Origin: CAMDHY01 sp046156265
GTDB lineage: Bacteria > Pseudomonadota > Alphaproteobacteria > Rhizobiales > Segnochrobactraceae
Direction: 5' to 3'
Assembly: GCF_046156265.1 (NCBI RefSeq)
Contig: NZ_JAWDIR010000006.1
Location: forward strand, 1 to 64,000
DNA length: 64,000 nucleotides
The notes under the pieces were generated by a model that was not told the DNA's origin, did no database searches, and was given only the letters and a program-made list of their open reading frames with translations. The position numbers and the translations under genes were made by a program. This document shows, piece after piece, positions 25,830 to 34,968 of the stretch (position 1 is the stretch's first letter; every line of letters begins with the position of its first letter).

Positions 25830-27347
25830 TCAGCGGTCCTCGTCGAGGCTGCGCGTCGGTGCCGCGATGCCGAGCTTCTTGCGCCGCCACATGCGCCAGA
25901 ACGGCCAGGCGACGGTCACCACCACGAAGATGAGCAAAAGCAGCGTCGCCGGCCGCGTCAGCCAGAAGAACGGGCCGTGCAGCGTGAGGGAGATGTGCAG
26001 GTATCGCTCGAGGATGGTGCCGAGGACGAAGCCGATCGCGACGTTCGCCAGCGAGTAGCGGTGGACGCGCAGCGCGTAGCCAATGACGCCGAAGATGGCG
26101 GCGGCGACGATGTCCATCGGCTGCTGGTTGATCGCGTAGACGCCGACGAAGCAGACGACGAGCACGAACGGCACCAAGAGGTTGGTCGGCAACGCCGTCA
26201 GCCTGGCGAAATAGGGCGCGGTGAAGAGGCCGATGCCGGTGGTCAGGATGTTGGCGAAGACGATCGTCCAGATCATCGTGAAGACGAGCGGCAGGCCGGT
26301 CGTCAGCATCTGCGGGCCCGGCACGACACCGACGACGATGAAGGCCGCCAGCAGGATCGCCATGCTCTCGCCGCCCGGAATGCCGAAGCCGAGGGTCGGA
26401 AGCAGCCCGCCGCCCTCGTTGGCGCCGAGCGTCGTCGCCGGCGCGATCACCCCGGCGACGTTTCCCTTGCCGAAGCTCTCGGGCTCCTTGGAGGTGGTGG
26501 CGGCCTGGCCGTAGGCGGCGATGGCGCCGACGTCGCCGCCGAGGCCCGGCAGCACGCCGACGAAGATGCCGAGAAGGCTCGAGCGCAGAACGAGCTTCTT
26601 GTGGCGGAAGACGTCGCGCACGCCTTCCCAGACCGTGCTGGTGTCGCCGGTGAGGGAACTCGTGACGGCGGTGCCACCACGCCGGTAGAACACGAGCATC
26701 TGCGAGATCGCGAAGAGACCGATCGCCGCGACCGCGAAATCGATGCCCTCGTGCAGGTAGAGAATGCCGAAGGTGAAGCGGTCCGATCCGGTGATTGGGT
26801 TCTGGCCGACGAAGGCGAACAGGAGCCCGAGGCCACCCGCAGCGAGACCGCGCAGCACCGACCCTTCGGAAAACACCGCGATGACGGCGAGGCCCCAGAG
26901 CCCCATCACGAAGTATTCCGGCGGCCCGAGCGACAGCATGATCGCCCGGGTGGCCGGCAGGATAGCGATCAGGAAGACGACGCCGGTGAGCCCACCCACC
27001 ATGGAGGCCATCGCCGCGGCGCCGAGCGCCCGCTTGCCCTGGCCCTTCTGGGTCATCGGGTAGCCGTCGAAGCAGAGCGCGATGCCCTTCGAGGCGCCCG
27101 GAACGTTGAAGAGAATGCTGGTGATGCCGTCGTTGTAGATCGTCGCGACGTGCGCGCCGAGGAGCAGCGCCATCACCGCCGCCGGATCCTGGCCGAAGAT
27201 GAATGGCAGCAGCAGCACCATCGCCGCGACACCGCCGAGGCCCGGCAGGAAGCCGATGAGGATGCCGAACAGAACGCCGAGGACGAGAAAAAGCAGGGAC
27301 TGCGCCGTGAACAGCGCGAGGAGGCCTTCGATCGCTGCGCTCAGCAT
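25830..27347 (-). CDS. tctA: Tripartite tricarboxylate transporter large membrane subunit TctA
   Basis: A 505-residue permease with about a dozen hydrophobic segments. Both halves carry the family's Gly-Pro signature: GFLPGLGGVAAMVLLLPF near residue 35 and GVLPGLGGDVGAIAAYG near residue 265. ANEGGGLLPTLGFGIPG is another highly conserved TctA stretch. It is the first gene of a minus-strand tctA-tctB-tctC operon. The ribosome-binding site is weak. The 450-base region ahead of it contains no other gene. Confidence 0.95.
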   Translation of the reverse strand: MLSAAIEGLLALFTAQSLLFLVLGVLFGILIGFLPGLGGVAAMVLLLPFIFGQDPAAVMALLLGAHVATIYNDGITSILFNVPGASKGIALCFDGYPMTQKGQGKRALGAAAMASMVGGLTGVVFLIAILPATRAIMLSLGPPEYFVMGLWGLAVIAVFSEGSVLRGLAAGGLGLLFAFVGQNPITGSDRFTFGILYLHEGIDFAVAAIGLFAISQMLVFYRRGGTAVTSSLTGDTSTVWEGVRDVFRHKKLVLRSSLLGIFVGVLPGLGGDVGAIAAYGQAATTSKEPESFGKGNVAGVIAPATTLGANEGGGLLPTLGFGIPGGESMAILLAAFIVVGVVPGPQMLTTGLPLVFTMIWTIVFANILTTGIGLFTAPYFARLTALPTNLLVPFVLVVCFVGVYAINQQPMDIVAAAIFGVIGYALRVHRYSLANVAIGFVLGTILERYLHISLTLHGPFFWLTRPATLLLLIFVVVTVAWPFWRMWRRKKLGIAAPTRSLDEDR

Positions 27348-27801
27348 CGCTCGTTGCTCGTCTGAACGGCAACACCACTGCCGGTCATGCCGCGTCGACC
27401 AATCCCGCCGAGGCCATCAACAGGCTTCGTGGCGCAGCACAAAATCATCGTGCGCGTGCACTGCAATGTAGTTCCCTCCCACTCTTTCTTGAACGCACGT
27501 TTCGATCGAGCCAATATTCAAGTGGTTCGGTCGATCGCTGCCGTATTATTGTCTCATGAGTGTATATGCGCGACTATAAGGGCCGGCAACTGGAGTGCGT
27601 GGCAAGTAACGTAGTCCTTTGGACCTCGGCGTGGCGATAGACGCGTGCGCTGCCGGGGCGAGTTCCCCGCGCGGTCCGGCTGGTTCTCGAGGCCCGGCGA
27701 GGCGACTTTGCCCTCGACCCAGAGGATCGGCGCCGCGGCAAAGGCGTCGCCGGCGGGGCAACGTGGAACCGGGGGAGCGTCGCCCATTGCCGGACCCCTC
27801 A
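27348..27801. other. Intergenic region upstream of tctA
   Basis: A 454-base region without a supported gene, between the tctA start and the end of the alpha/beta hydrolase gene. The part at 27480-27580 is comparatively AT-rich. CGATCG occurs at 27503-27508 and 27532-27537, 29 bases apart, flanking CCAATATTC. These could be operator half-sites, but no promoter can be fixed with confidence. Confidence 0.35.
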
Positions 27802-28941
27802 TCAGGAGAGCTTCGATGCCAGCCACTCGAAGGCGGCGGGGCGCCAGATCTTCTGGTACTTGCCCGCGCCGTGGCCCCCGTCCGGATAGATGCGCGCCTC
27901 ACGTCCCGTCACCGGTCCATGTTCCAGCATGAAGTAGATGTTGCCAATCGGCGCCAGCACGTCGTGCTTTCCGTTGATCATCAGGATCGGCATGGTGATG
28001 CGATCAACGAGGCCGAGTTTCGACAGGGCCCACTTGTCGAAGATCTCGTTCTCCCGCTCCTTCGACCAGCGCGGAAACGTCGGAGGGCTGCCGGGCGGGC
28101 CATAGACGAACAGCGAGCGGCGATTGCGCCCTTCGACCACCCAGTCCATCTCGTCTGGCGGGAGCTCGTAGCCGAAGGGGTGGCCGGCGGAGGCGACGAC
28201 GGCCTTCACCATTTCCGGATAGGCGCCGGCGAGCTGCATGACCGAGTAGCCGCCGCGGCTCGTGCCGAAGGCGCCGATGCGCCTGGGGTCGACTTCAGGG
28301 CGGGCGGCGAGCCAGTCGATGGCCGCCATCCACGCCTTCACCGATGCGGGATCCCACGGGAACGGGTTCTCGCCGGTGCCGGGGGCATCCATGACGAGGG
28401 CGGCGAGGCCGCTGTCGAGCGCCATCTCCGCCGCCCAGGCGCGATCCTCCTTGAAGACGTCCGAGCCGCACATCACGAGGATGGCGGGCACTTTCCGCGT
28501 CGCTCGCGGCGCCCGGTAGAATGCCCGGATCGTCTTGCCCTCGCAGGGTATCTCGACGAAGTGCATGGGCGGATCGACGTGGGCGTTCGCCTTCCGGAAG
28601 GCGCGCGAACAGTCCTGGCTCACCTCCCGCTTCAGCGGCGAGAGCTCCCAGGGGAACCGGGCGATGGCATAGTAGGTCTTGGCTGTAAGGTAGGCGCGGC
28701 GGGCGCCGTCATAGTCGCGATCCGCCTCGAGCCGGTCGCCCGCCTCCTCGTAGGAGCGGCCGGCATTCCGCCAGACGGGGACCCATTTGTCCTCTGTGGA
28801 CGCTTCGAGGCTGTCGACGAGCCGCCGGACCTCGTCGTGGTCGTCCAGGGTCATCAGCCAGCGCCGGTAGAACCCCCTGGGCGTGACGACAAACGGATTT
28901 TCATCCGATTCGATGGCCCGACCTTCGGCGGCAGTCGTCAT
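27802..28941 (-). CDS. Alpha/beta hydrolase
   Basis: A 379-residue cytoplasmic hydrolase of the FrsA/2,6-dihydroxypseudooxynicotine hydrolase-like group. It has a roughly 130-residue helical N-terminal part before the catalytic domain. The triad is clear: S228 in GTSRG, D327 in NGKHDVLAP and H357 in PDGGHGAG. The oxyanion-side segment is LVMCGSD. It could cleave an ester or a C-C bond of a 1,3-diketone-like compound. It stands alone on the minus strand; a 12-base palindrome lies 128 bases upstream. Confidence 0.9.
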   Translation of the reverse strand: MTTAAEGRAIESDENPFVVTPRGFYRRWLMTLDDHDEVRRLVDSLEASTEDKWVPVWRNAGRSYEEAGDRLEADRDYDGARRAYLTAKTYYAIARFPWELSPLKREVSQDCSRAFRKANAHVDPPMHFVEIPCEGKTIRAFYRAPRATRKVPAILVMCGSDVFKEDRAWAAEMALDSGLAALVMDAPGTGENPFPWDPASVKAWMAAIDWLAARPEVDPRRIGAFGTSRGGYSVMQLAGAYPEMVKAVVASAGHPFGYELPPDEMDWVVEGRNRRSLFVYGPPGSPPTFPRWSKERENEIFDKWALSKLGLVDRITMPILMINGKHDVLAPIGNIYFMLEHGPVTGREARIYPDGGHGAGKYQKIWRPAAFEWLASKLS

Positions 28942-29513
28942 GCGCCATCCTCGATTCTTCTTTGCCGTCAGGCGCAGACTACGTCTCGAAACCTGATCCC
29001 CGTCCCAGCGAGCCCTGCCTGACTGCAGTTAAGCAACGGCCGTGCGCGACGTCAACGGAGATTCATACACTCGTACGAGTTAGTGAACGCTGGCACGCGG
29101 GCGCGTGAGGCGGTGATGCGCGACCTCGCCTGACCGGCAGACGGAGCGACGAAAACGCCGACCGGGAGGGCGCCCGATGTGCAGCACTGGCAGAGGTCCC
29201 CGTGTCGATGTCGCGTCATGCGCCGAAAGCGACAGTTCCAAAAGCCGCGTCTCACGGCTCTCTCGAAGTCCTCGCCTTTGGATCGGCTTCATATCCCAGG
29301 CCAGCATGCGGCCGATCTCCGAACAACACTGTCCACATCGCACCACTTCGCGAGCAGGTTCACTCTGAACGCCGCCACAATGGCGTTGTCTGGCAAGTGC
29401 CGCCGGTGGCGACTTGAACCGCATACCGCGGGCGTGCAAGGCTCTGCAAAGCAGGAGCAAACGATTGCACCCCGTCCCCGTGGGGGCTCGCCAGGGAAAG
29501 GACCCTCGACAAG
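28942..29513. other. Divergent intergenic region
   Basis: A 572-base region between the hydrolase (minus) and the beta-hydroxyacid dehydrogenase (plus). No gene is convincing. It holds the palindrome ACTCGTACGAGT at 29069-29080. A stretch at 29400-29480 faintly recalls tRNA text on the minus strand but cannot form an acceptor or T stem. Confidence 0.4.
29069..29080. promoter_or_regulatory. 12-bp palindrome, candidate operator
   Basis: ACTCGTACGAGT is perfectly self-complementary and lies in an AT-richer patch (29060-29090) upstream of the hydrolase gene. The regulator is unknown. Confidence 0.4.
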
Positions 29514-30389
29514 ATGGATGTCGGCTTCATCGGGGCCGGCCGCATGGGCCGCGTCATGATCGCCAACCTCGTGCGCGCCGGGCATCGTGTCCGTGCCTTC
29601 GACGCGGCGCCCGAGGCCGTCGCCGCGGCCGTCGAGGCGGGCGCGCAGGCGGCCTCCAGCGCGGCCGACGCCTTCGGCGGCGACGCCGTCATCTCGATGC
29701 TGCCGAACGACAAGGCGATGCGCGCCGTCTTCGGCCCCGGCGGCATCCTGCCGGAGGGCGGGTCCGCCACCGTCCACATCAACATGGCGACCGCCTCGGT
29801 CGACTGCGCCACCGACCTCACCGCCTTCCACGCCGAGCGCGGTGTCGCCTATGTGGCGGCGCCTGTGTTCGGCCGGCCGGAGATGGCGGCGGAGCGGCAG
29901 CTCAACATCATGGCGGCCGGCGACGACGCGGCGATCGCCCGCGTGCAGCCGCTGTTCGACGCCATGGGCAAGAAGACCTGGCGCCTCGGTCCCGATCCGC
30001 GCCAGGCGAATGTCGCCAAGATCGCCGGCAACCTGATGGTCGCCTGCATGCTGGAGGCGATGGGCGAGGCCTCGGTGCTGGCGAAGGCCTACGGGCTCGA
30101 GCCGCAGACCGTCCTCGACACCGTCGTCGGCTCGCTGTTCGACGTGCCGATCTACCGCATCTATTCGAAGTTCATCGGGGCGCAGGAGTTCGAACCGCCG
30201 GGCTTCGACATGCGCCTCGGCTTCAAGGACGCCAAGCTCGCCCTCGACGCTGGCGAGGCGGTGAACGCCGCGCTGCCGTTCGCCAGTGCGCTGCGCGACA
30301 TCTATCTCGAGGCGCTCGCCCATGGCGGCGAGGGCAAGGACTGGTCCGGTCTGACGGCGGTCGGCCTGCGCCGCGCCGCGCTCGACTGA
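29514..30389 (+). CDS. NAD(P)-dependent oxidoreductase, 3-hydroxyisobutyrate dehydrogenase family
   Basis: A 291-residue beta-hydroxyacid dehydrogenase. The Rossmann motif GFIGAGRMG is at residues 4-12. The catalytic lysine K169 and nearby N173 are in VAKIAGNLM. The family substrate-binding G-G motif is weakened: APVFGRPEMA stands where most members have SGG, as in glyoxylate-reductase-like and R-beta-amino acid dehydrogenase branches. AAGGA lies about 11 bases before the ATG. An aldehyde dehydrogenase follows 253 bases later, so an alcohol to aldehyde to acid route is possible. Confidence 0.9.
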   Translation: MDVGFIGAGRMGRVMIANLVRAGHRVRAFDAAPEAVAAAVEAGAQAASSAADAFGGDAVISMLPNDKAMRAVFGPGGILPEGGSATVHINMATASVDCATDLTAFHAERGVAYVAAPVFGRPEMAAERQLNIMAAGDDAAIARVQPLFDAMGKKTWRLGPDPRQANVAKIAGNLMVACMLEAMGEASVLAKAYGLEPQTVLDTVVGSLFDVPIYRIYSKFIGAQEFEPPGFDMRLGFKDAKLALDAGEAVNAALPFASALRDIYLEALAHGGEGKDWSGLTAVGLRRAALD

Positions 30390-30526
30390 GGCGACGGGCG
30401 GGCTTCCCGGCGGCGCTCCCTCCGCGCCCGAGACGACCTCCGGCGGGGCGGCGAGGGGAGGGCCGTCGTCGGTGGGCGACCATGGTTCGCCGGGCTTGCA
30501 CCGTAAAGTGCGGAAGCTTTGGCCGG

Positions 30527-30535
30527 AACAAAAAA
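30527..30535. promoter_or_regulatory. AACAAAAAA motif upstream of the aldehyde dehydrogenase
   Basis: A short A-rich box in the 253-base gap ahead of the aldehyde dehydrogenase gene. AACAAAAA also occurs upstream of both LLM oxidoreductase genes (33399 and 40231), which suggests a shared regulator. GCAC-cgtaaa-GTGC lies just upstream of this copy. Confidence 0.3.
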
Positions 30536-30642
30536 TTGCGGGACGACGGGGGAGTGTGTAAGGAACACGCTGCGGCCCGGCCGTGGCAAGGCAACGCCGC
30601 GGGGTTGTCGGCGGCTTCAATCAACAACAGGATGTGACGACG

Positions 30643-32124
30643 ATGGCAGCCGTCGACAGCACGACCCACCGCACGCCGGCCCGCGACGTCCGCTTCCCCG
30701 AACTCGTTCTGCGCATCGCCGGCCGGCGCATCGAGCGCACCGGCGAGGGAACGCTCGCGGTCGTCAATCCCGCCACGGAGGAGGACCTCGGCCAGCTGCC
30801 GATCGCGGGCCGGGCGGAGCTCGAAGCGGCGGTGGCATCGGCGGCGCGCGGGTTCGAGGCGTGGTCCGAGACTGCGCCGCTGGCGCGATCGAACGTGCTG
30901 CGCGAGGCCGCGCGGATCGTCCGGTCCCGCCTCGACGATCTCGCACACACGCTGACGCTGGAGCAGGGCAAGCCGGTCGCCCTCGCCCGCGCAGAGTGGA
31001 CGAGCACGGCGGAAGCGCTGGAGTGGGCGGGGGAGGAGGGCCGGCGCGTCTACGGGCGGGTGATCCCGGCGCGCTCGAACGTCGTGACGCAGACCGCCTA
31101 CAAGGTTCCGCTCGGCCCGGTGGCGGCCTTCTCGCCCTGGAATTTTCCCGCCTGGACGGCCGTGCAGAAGCTCGCGCCGGCGCTCGCCTCCGGCTGCTCC
31201 GTGGTGATCAAGGGCGCCGAGGAGACCCCGGCGACGGTGCTTCTGCTGGCGGAGGCGCTGTTCGAGGCCGGGTTGCCGTCGGACGTGCTGAACGTCGTCT
31301 ACGGCCGCCCGGCGGAGATTTCCGATTTCCTGATCGCATCACCGGTGATCCGCAAGATCACCTTCACCGGCTCGGTGCCGGTCGGCCGCGACCTCGCGGC
31401 CAAGGCGGGCCGGGCGCTGAAGCGGGTGACGATGGAACTCGGCGGCCACGGACCGGTGATCGTCGCCAGGGACGCCGATGTCGAGCGGGCGGCGACGCTC
31501 GGCGCCGTCGCCAAGTTCCGCAACGCCGGGCAGGTGTGCGTGTCACCCACCCGCTTCCTCGTGCAGCGCCAGCACTACGACCACTTCCTGGAGCTTTTCG
31601 TTGCCGCGGCGGATGCCCTGAAGGTCGGCGAGGGCGTCGATCCGGACACCGGCATGGGGCCGCTCGCCAACCCGCGCCGGCTCGCGGCGATGGAGGAGTT
31701 CGTGGCCGACGCTGCGGCGAGCGGCGCGACACGGCACGCCGGCGGGCACCGTCTCAACCGGCCGGGCTACTTCTTCCAGCCGACGGTCTTCGGCGCCGTG
31801 CCGACGGCCGCCCGGATGATGAACGAGGAGGTGTTCGGCCCGATCGCGGCGATCAACGCCTTCGACGATATCGACGAGGCGATCGCCGAGGCGAACCGGC
31901 TCGACTACGGGCTCGCCGCATACTGCTTCACGGATTCGAACAAGACCGCCGAGCATCTGCGCCGCCGTGTCCGCTCCGGCATGCTGGCGATCAACCACTA
32001 CCAGATCGCCTCGTCGGAGACGCCCTTCGGCGGCACCCGCGACAGCGGGTTCGGTGCCGAAGGCGGCATCGAAGGGATCGAGGCCTACCTCGAGACCCGC
32101 TACGTCACCCACATGACGGCGTGA
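30643..32124 (+). CDS. NAD-dependent aldehyde dehydrogenase, succinate-semialdehyde dehydrogenase-like
   Basis: A 493-residue cytosolic aldehyde dehydrogenase. The nucleophile C299 is in GQVCVSP and the general base E265 in MELGGHGP. The segment FSPWNFPAWT gives the catalytic Asn and cofactor loop, and FTGSVPVGR the NAD-binding turn. I prefer the ATG at 30643, which has AGGATG about 9 bases upstream, over a GTG at 30583. It oxidises an aldehyde to an acid; the best guess is a semialdehyde from the surrounding LLM or hydroxyacid-dehydrogenase pathways. Confidence 0.92.
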   Translation: MAAVDSTTHRTPARDVRFPELVLRIAGRRIERTGEGTLAVVNPATEEDLGQLPIAGRAELEAAVASAARGFEAWSETAPLARSNVLREAARIVRSRLDDLAHTLTLEQGKPVALARAEWTSTAEALEWAGEEGRRVYGRVIPARSNVVTQTAYKVPLGPVAAFSPWNFPAWTAVQKLAPALASGCSVVIKGAEETPATVLLLAEALFEAGLPSDVLNVVYGRPAEISDFLIASPVIRKITFTGSVPVGRDLAAKAGRALKRVTMELGGHGPVIVARDADVERAATLGAVAKFRNAGQVCVSPTRFLVQRQHYDHFLELFVAAADALKVGEGVDPDTGMGPLANPRRLAAMEEFVADAAASGATRHAGGHRLNRPGYFFQPTVFGAVPTAARMMNEEVFGPIAAINAFDDIDEAIAEANRLDYGLAAYCFTDSNKTAEHLRRRVRSGMLAINHYQIASSETPFGGTRDSGFGAEGGIEGIEAYLETRYVTHMTA

Positions 32125-32157
32125 ACCTGCGCGCCGCCCCGGACCGGCGCCCGCCGG

Positions 32158-33267
32158 TCAGGCGTGCACCGTCGTGGCGGCGTGGCGGGAGAAGGCAGGC
32201 ATGATACGCTCGGCGAGCTCCGTCATGCCGTAGCGTTCGCGCGCCTCGTTGACGCCGGTCCAGTCCATGGCGGCGAGCAGCAGCGTGCCGAACGGGCCGA
32301 CCTGGTCGCGGAAGGCGACGAGCCGGTCCAGCACCGTCTTCGGGGTGCCGTAGATCACCATGTGCTCGATCAGGCCCTCGATCGTCACGTCGTCGTCCGA
32401 CATGTCCCGATGCGGCCGCATGGCGATCGTATAGCCGCTGTTCTTCATGCCTTCCCAAAGATACTTGTAGTAGAAATGCGTACTGCCCCGCGGGTCCAGC
32501 GCGCGTTCCTTCGCCTCCGCTGCCGTCGGCGCGACGACGATGTTGCGGGCGACACGCCATTCCTCGCCGTTGGGGCGGCGGCCGGCCTCGCGGCAACCCT
32601 CCAGGTACTTCCCCCAGTGCGTCGCGACGCTGTCGGCGGGAATGAAGTTCGCGCTGATCGGAATCCAGCCCTGCATCGCCGCCGTCTTGACGCTCGCCGA
32701 GCTCGGGCTCATCGCCGAGACCGCGATCGGGGGATGGGGCTGCTGCAGTGGCTTCGGCATGTAGCCGACACCGAGCGACGGCACGATGGCGCGCTGGATC
32801 TCGATGTCCCAGTGGCGCCCGTTGATCTGGTAGGGCGGGTCCTGCGACCAGATCTTCAGGATGATGTCGATGCTCTCGAGCATCTTCTCGCCGCGCAGCA
32901 GCGGGTCCTGATTGCCGAACAGCTCGAGATCACTGGCGAGGCCGCCGGGGCCGATGCCGAACAGGAAACGCCCGTTGCTCATGTGGTCGAACTGCGCCAC
33001 CTCGCCGGCGACGATCGCCGGGTGGTGGTTCGGCAGGTTGATGACGCCGGTGCCGAGCTTGATGCGGCTCGTCAGCGGCAGCAGCGAGGCGAGAAACATC
33101 AGCGGCGAGGTCAGCGGCTCGGTCGTCGCGGAGAAATGTTCGCCGACCCACGCCTCCGAGAACCCGAGCTTTTCGGAGAACACGATCTTCTCCGTGTCCT
33201 CGTGGAGCATGTCCCGCAGCCGCCGCCCCGGCATGTGGATCGGCATCATGAAGAGACCCAGATGCAT
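32158..33267 (-). CDS. LLM class flavin-dependent oxidoreductase
   Basis: A 369-residue luciferase-like monooxygenase with a TIM-barrel fold. It starts HLGLFMMPIH, shows WVGEHFS (His of the family's flavin pocket), GTGVINLPNHHP and GIGPGGLASDLELFG. Such enzymes use reduced flavin from a partner reductase and O2; the flavin reductase 251 bases away on the other strand is the obvious partner. A paralog with the same key motifs is at 40320-41420. The ATG at 33267 starts the family domain directly; the frame further upstream is Cys/Arg-rich and not conserved-looking. The substrate is unknown. Confidence 0.93.
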   Translation of the reverse strand: MHLGLFMMPIHMPGRRLRDMLHEDTEKIVFSEKLGFSEAWVGEHFSATTEPLTSPLMFLASLLPLTSRIKLGTGVINLPNHHPAIVAGEVAQFDHMSNGRFLFGIGPGGLASDLELFGNQDPLLRGEKMLESIDIILKIWSQDPPYQINGRHWDIEIQRAIVPSLGVGYMPKPLQQPHPPIAVSAMSPSSASVKTAAMQGWIPISANFIPADSVATHWGKYLEGCREAGRRPNGEEWRVARNIVVAPTAAEAKERALDPRGSTHFYYKYLWEGMKNSGYTIAMRPHRDMSDDDVTIEGLIEHMVIYGTPKTVLDRLVAFRDQVGPFGTLLLAAMDWTGVNEARERYGMTELAERIMPAFSRHAATTVHA

Positions 33268-33395
33268 CAGACGTCGGGCTCCGGAAGCTGCCTGGAATCC
33301 GGCGGATGGCCGACGGCAGCGACGGCTCGGACAGTACCAACGGCACCCCGCGATGCAAGCCGCCCTCACCGTGGACGGGGCCTTCCGGATCGATA

Positions 33396-33439
33396 TGCAA
33401 CAAAAAATCCAAAGAGCAATCTTTGAACAATCCGTTGCA
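33396..33439. promoter_or_regulatory. Concentric palindromes between LLM oxidoreductase and flavin reductase
   Basis: An inner palindrome CAAAGA-gcaa-TCTTTG (33410-33425) and an outer pair TGCAAC (33396-33401) and GTTGCA (33434-33439) share exactly the same centre. The stretch is AT-rich within a GC-rich genome and lies between two divergent genes. This is the picture expected for a dimer or tetramer operator controlling both. GCAACAAAAA at its left edge is repeated at 40229-40238 before the second LLM gene. Confidence 0.6.
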
Positions 33440-33518
33440 CGCCGCGGCGAGACCGGGTAGACGGGAGGTGGGCCTCGCGGGGCGCAACGGGCGGATACCG
33501 GGGGAGCGGAGATCGCAG

Positions 33519-34043
33519 ATGGTCGACGTCGAGGCAGTCGAAGCCGGCTTCAAGCGCGCGATGCGCCAGCTCGCCGGCGGCGTCGCGGTCATCGCCTCCG
33601 GCCGGGGCGACCTGCGCCGCGGACTGACGGCGACGGCCGTCTGCAGTCTCTCCGCCTCTCCGGCCCGGCTCCTCGTCTGCGTCAACCGCTCCGCCGAGGC
33701 GCACGACGTCATCGCCGGGACGCGCAGCTTCTCGGTCAATATCCTCGGCGACGACCAGCAGTGGGTCGCCGAGCGGTTCGCGGCGATGGACGGCTCGAAG
33801 GGGGCCGTCCGCTTCGCCGGCGAACCGTGGACGGAGCTCGTCACCGGGGCGCCCGTGCTGCCCTCGGCGATCGCCGCCTTCGACTGTGAGCTCGAGACCG
33901 AGATGGCAACTGAGACGCACACCATCTACATCGGCCGGGTTGTCGAGACGAGATGCGACGATGCCGGCATGCCGCTCGTCTACCACCAGCGACAGTTCTG
34001 CGCCCCGACGCCGCTCTCCGAGCGCCTGCTCGCGACGGGTTGA
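33519..34043 (+). CDS. Flavin reductase family protein
   Basis: A 174-residue FMN/FAD reductase of the HpaC/split-barrel type. LTATAVCSLSASPARLLVCV (about residues 38-57) is the flavin-binding strand-turn-strand, and FSVNILGDDQQ the following conserved segment. It would supply FMNH2 or FADH2 to the LLM monooxygenases at 32158 and 40320. The ATG at 33519 follows a purine-rich GGGGGAGCGGA. It converges on the RpiR gene 16 bases away. Confidence 0.92.
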   Translation: MVDVEAVEAGFKRAMRQLAGGVAVIASGRGDLRRGLTATAVCSLSASPARLLVCVNRSAEAHDVIAGTRSFSVNILGDDQQWVAERFAAMDGSKGAVRFAGEPWTELVTGAPVLPSAIAAFDCELETEMATETHTIYIGRVVETRCDDAGMPLVYHQRQFCAPTPLSERLLATG

Positions 34044-34059
34044 CGGGGCGGTGCCGGCG

Positions 34060-34968
34060 TCACCAGCCGAGTGGATCGAACTGGGCCATGTCCGGCAGCT
34101 GGAAGCGGCTCGGGTTGGTGCGGTTGGCGACCTGCATGCCGAGGATGTGCACCAGCGTCAGCGGGCCGGCCAGCGTCGGCACCGGCTGCGTGCTGTTGGT
34201 CGACGCCTGCAAGGTGACATGGCCGTCCTCGCGCGGCCGCGGATCGGGGCCGATGACGATCAGCTTGCAGTTGGCGCGGAGCGCCACGGCGATCTCGGCG
34301 AGGGTTTCGTCGGAGCGCTCGTGGGATATCTCGATGAAGACGATGACGTCGCCGGCCCTCGCGAGATGGATCGCCTCGGCCGATCGGGCGCTGCCGGCCT
34401 CCAGCAGTCTGGCATCGCGCGGCAACAGGGTCAGCATTCGAGTCAGGTGCGCGCCGACGGCCATCCCGTCCAGGCCGCAGACCACCCAGACGATGCGGGC
34501 GGCGACCAGCAGCTTCACCGCGCGCTCGAGCTCCTCCATCGACAGGCGCTCCAGCAGCGTCTGCAGGCTGGTGATCTCGGCGGCGATGATGTTGCGCACA
34601 CCGTCGCTCGACTTCTGGTTGCCGCGCGCCGCGAGCTGCTGGTCGAGGCGTGAGATGCGCGAATTCAGGCCCTGAGCCTTCGCGTACATCCCGGCCTTGA
34701 AGATCAGCTGCATCTCCTTGAAGCCGTCGTAGCCCATATGCTTTGCAAAACGGACGATGGTCGACGGATGAACTCCGATATGCCCGGCGAGTACACGAAC
34801 CGGTGCCAGCGCCACCTCGTCAGAATTGTCGATGAAGTAGCGCGCGACCTGCTGGAACTGCGGGCTCAACTGGGCGAGGCGATCGTCGGTATGCTTGAGA
34901 AGGCCGGGCAGATCGCGCGGACTGGTGCTGCGCAGGGTCGTGGTGTTCGTGGCGAGAGGCGACGGCAT
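34060..34968 (-). CDS. RpiR/MurR family transcriptional regulator
   Basis: A 302-residue regulator. An N-terminal HTH_6 domain (about residues 30-95) includes LAGHIGVHPSTIVRFAKHMGYDGFKEMQ. A SIS domain (about 140-280) would bind a phosphorylated sugar or similar effector; VIVFIEISHERSDETL is its phosphate-contact region, although the usual S-x-S-G is weak. It diverges from the ribose-type ABC operon at 35417 and converges on the flavin reductase, so it probably controls one or both. Its 450-base upstream region contains a GACGT-ttc-ACGTC repeat. Confidence 0.92.
   Translation of the reverse strand: MPSPLATNTTTLRSTSPRDLPGLLKHTDDRLAQLSPQFQQVARYFIDNSDEVALAPVRVLAGHIGVHPSTIVRFAKHMGYDGFKEMQLIFKAGMYAKAQGLNSRISRLDQQLAARGNQKSSDGVRNIIAAEITSLQTLLERLSMEELERAVKLLVAARIVWVVCGLDGMAVGAHLTRMLTLLPRDARLLEAGSARSAEAIHLARAGDVIVFIEISHERSDETLAEIAVALRANCKLIVIGPDPRPREDGHVTLQASTNSTQPVPTLAGPLTLVHILGMQVANRTNPSRFQLPDMAQFDPLGW

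Noticed and set aside
29400..29480. tRNA-like text on the minus strand (GGTTCAAGTC and CCTGCTTTGCA)
   Set aside because: The T-arm around GTTCAAGTC does not pair, no matching 7-bp acceptor stem exists, and the spacing between the T-loop-like and anticodon-like parts is about ten bases too long for a tRNA-Ala.
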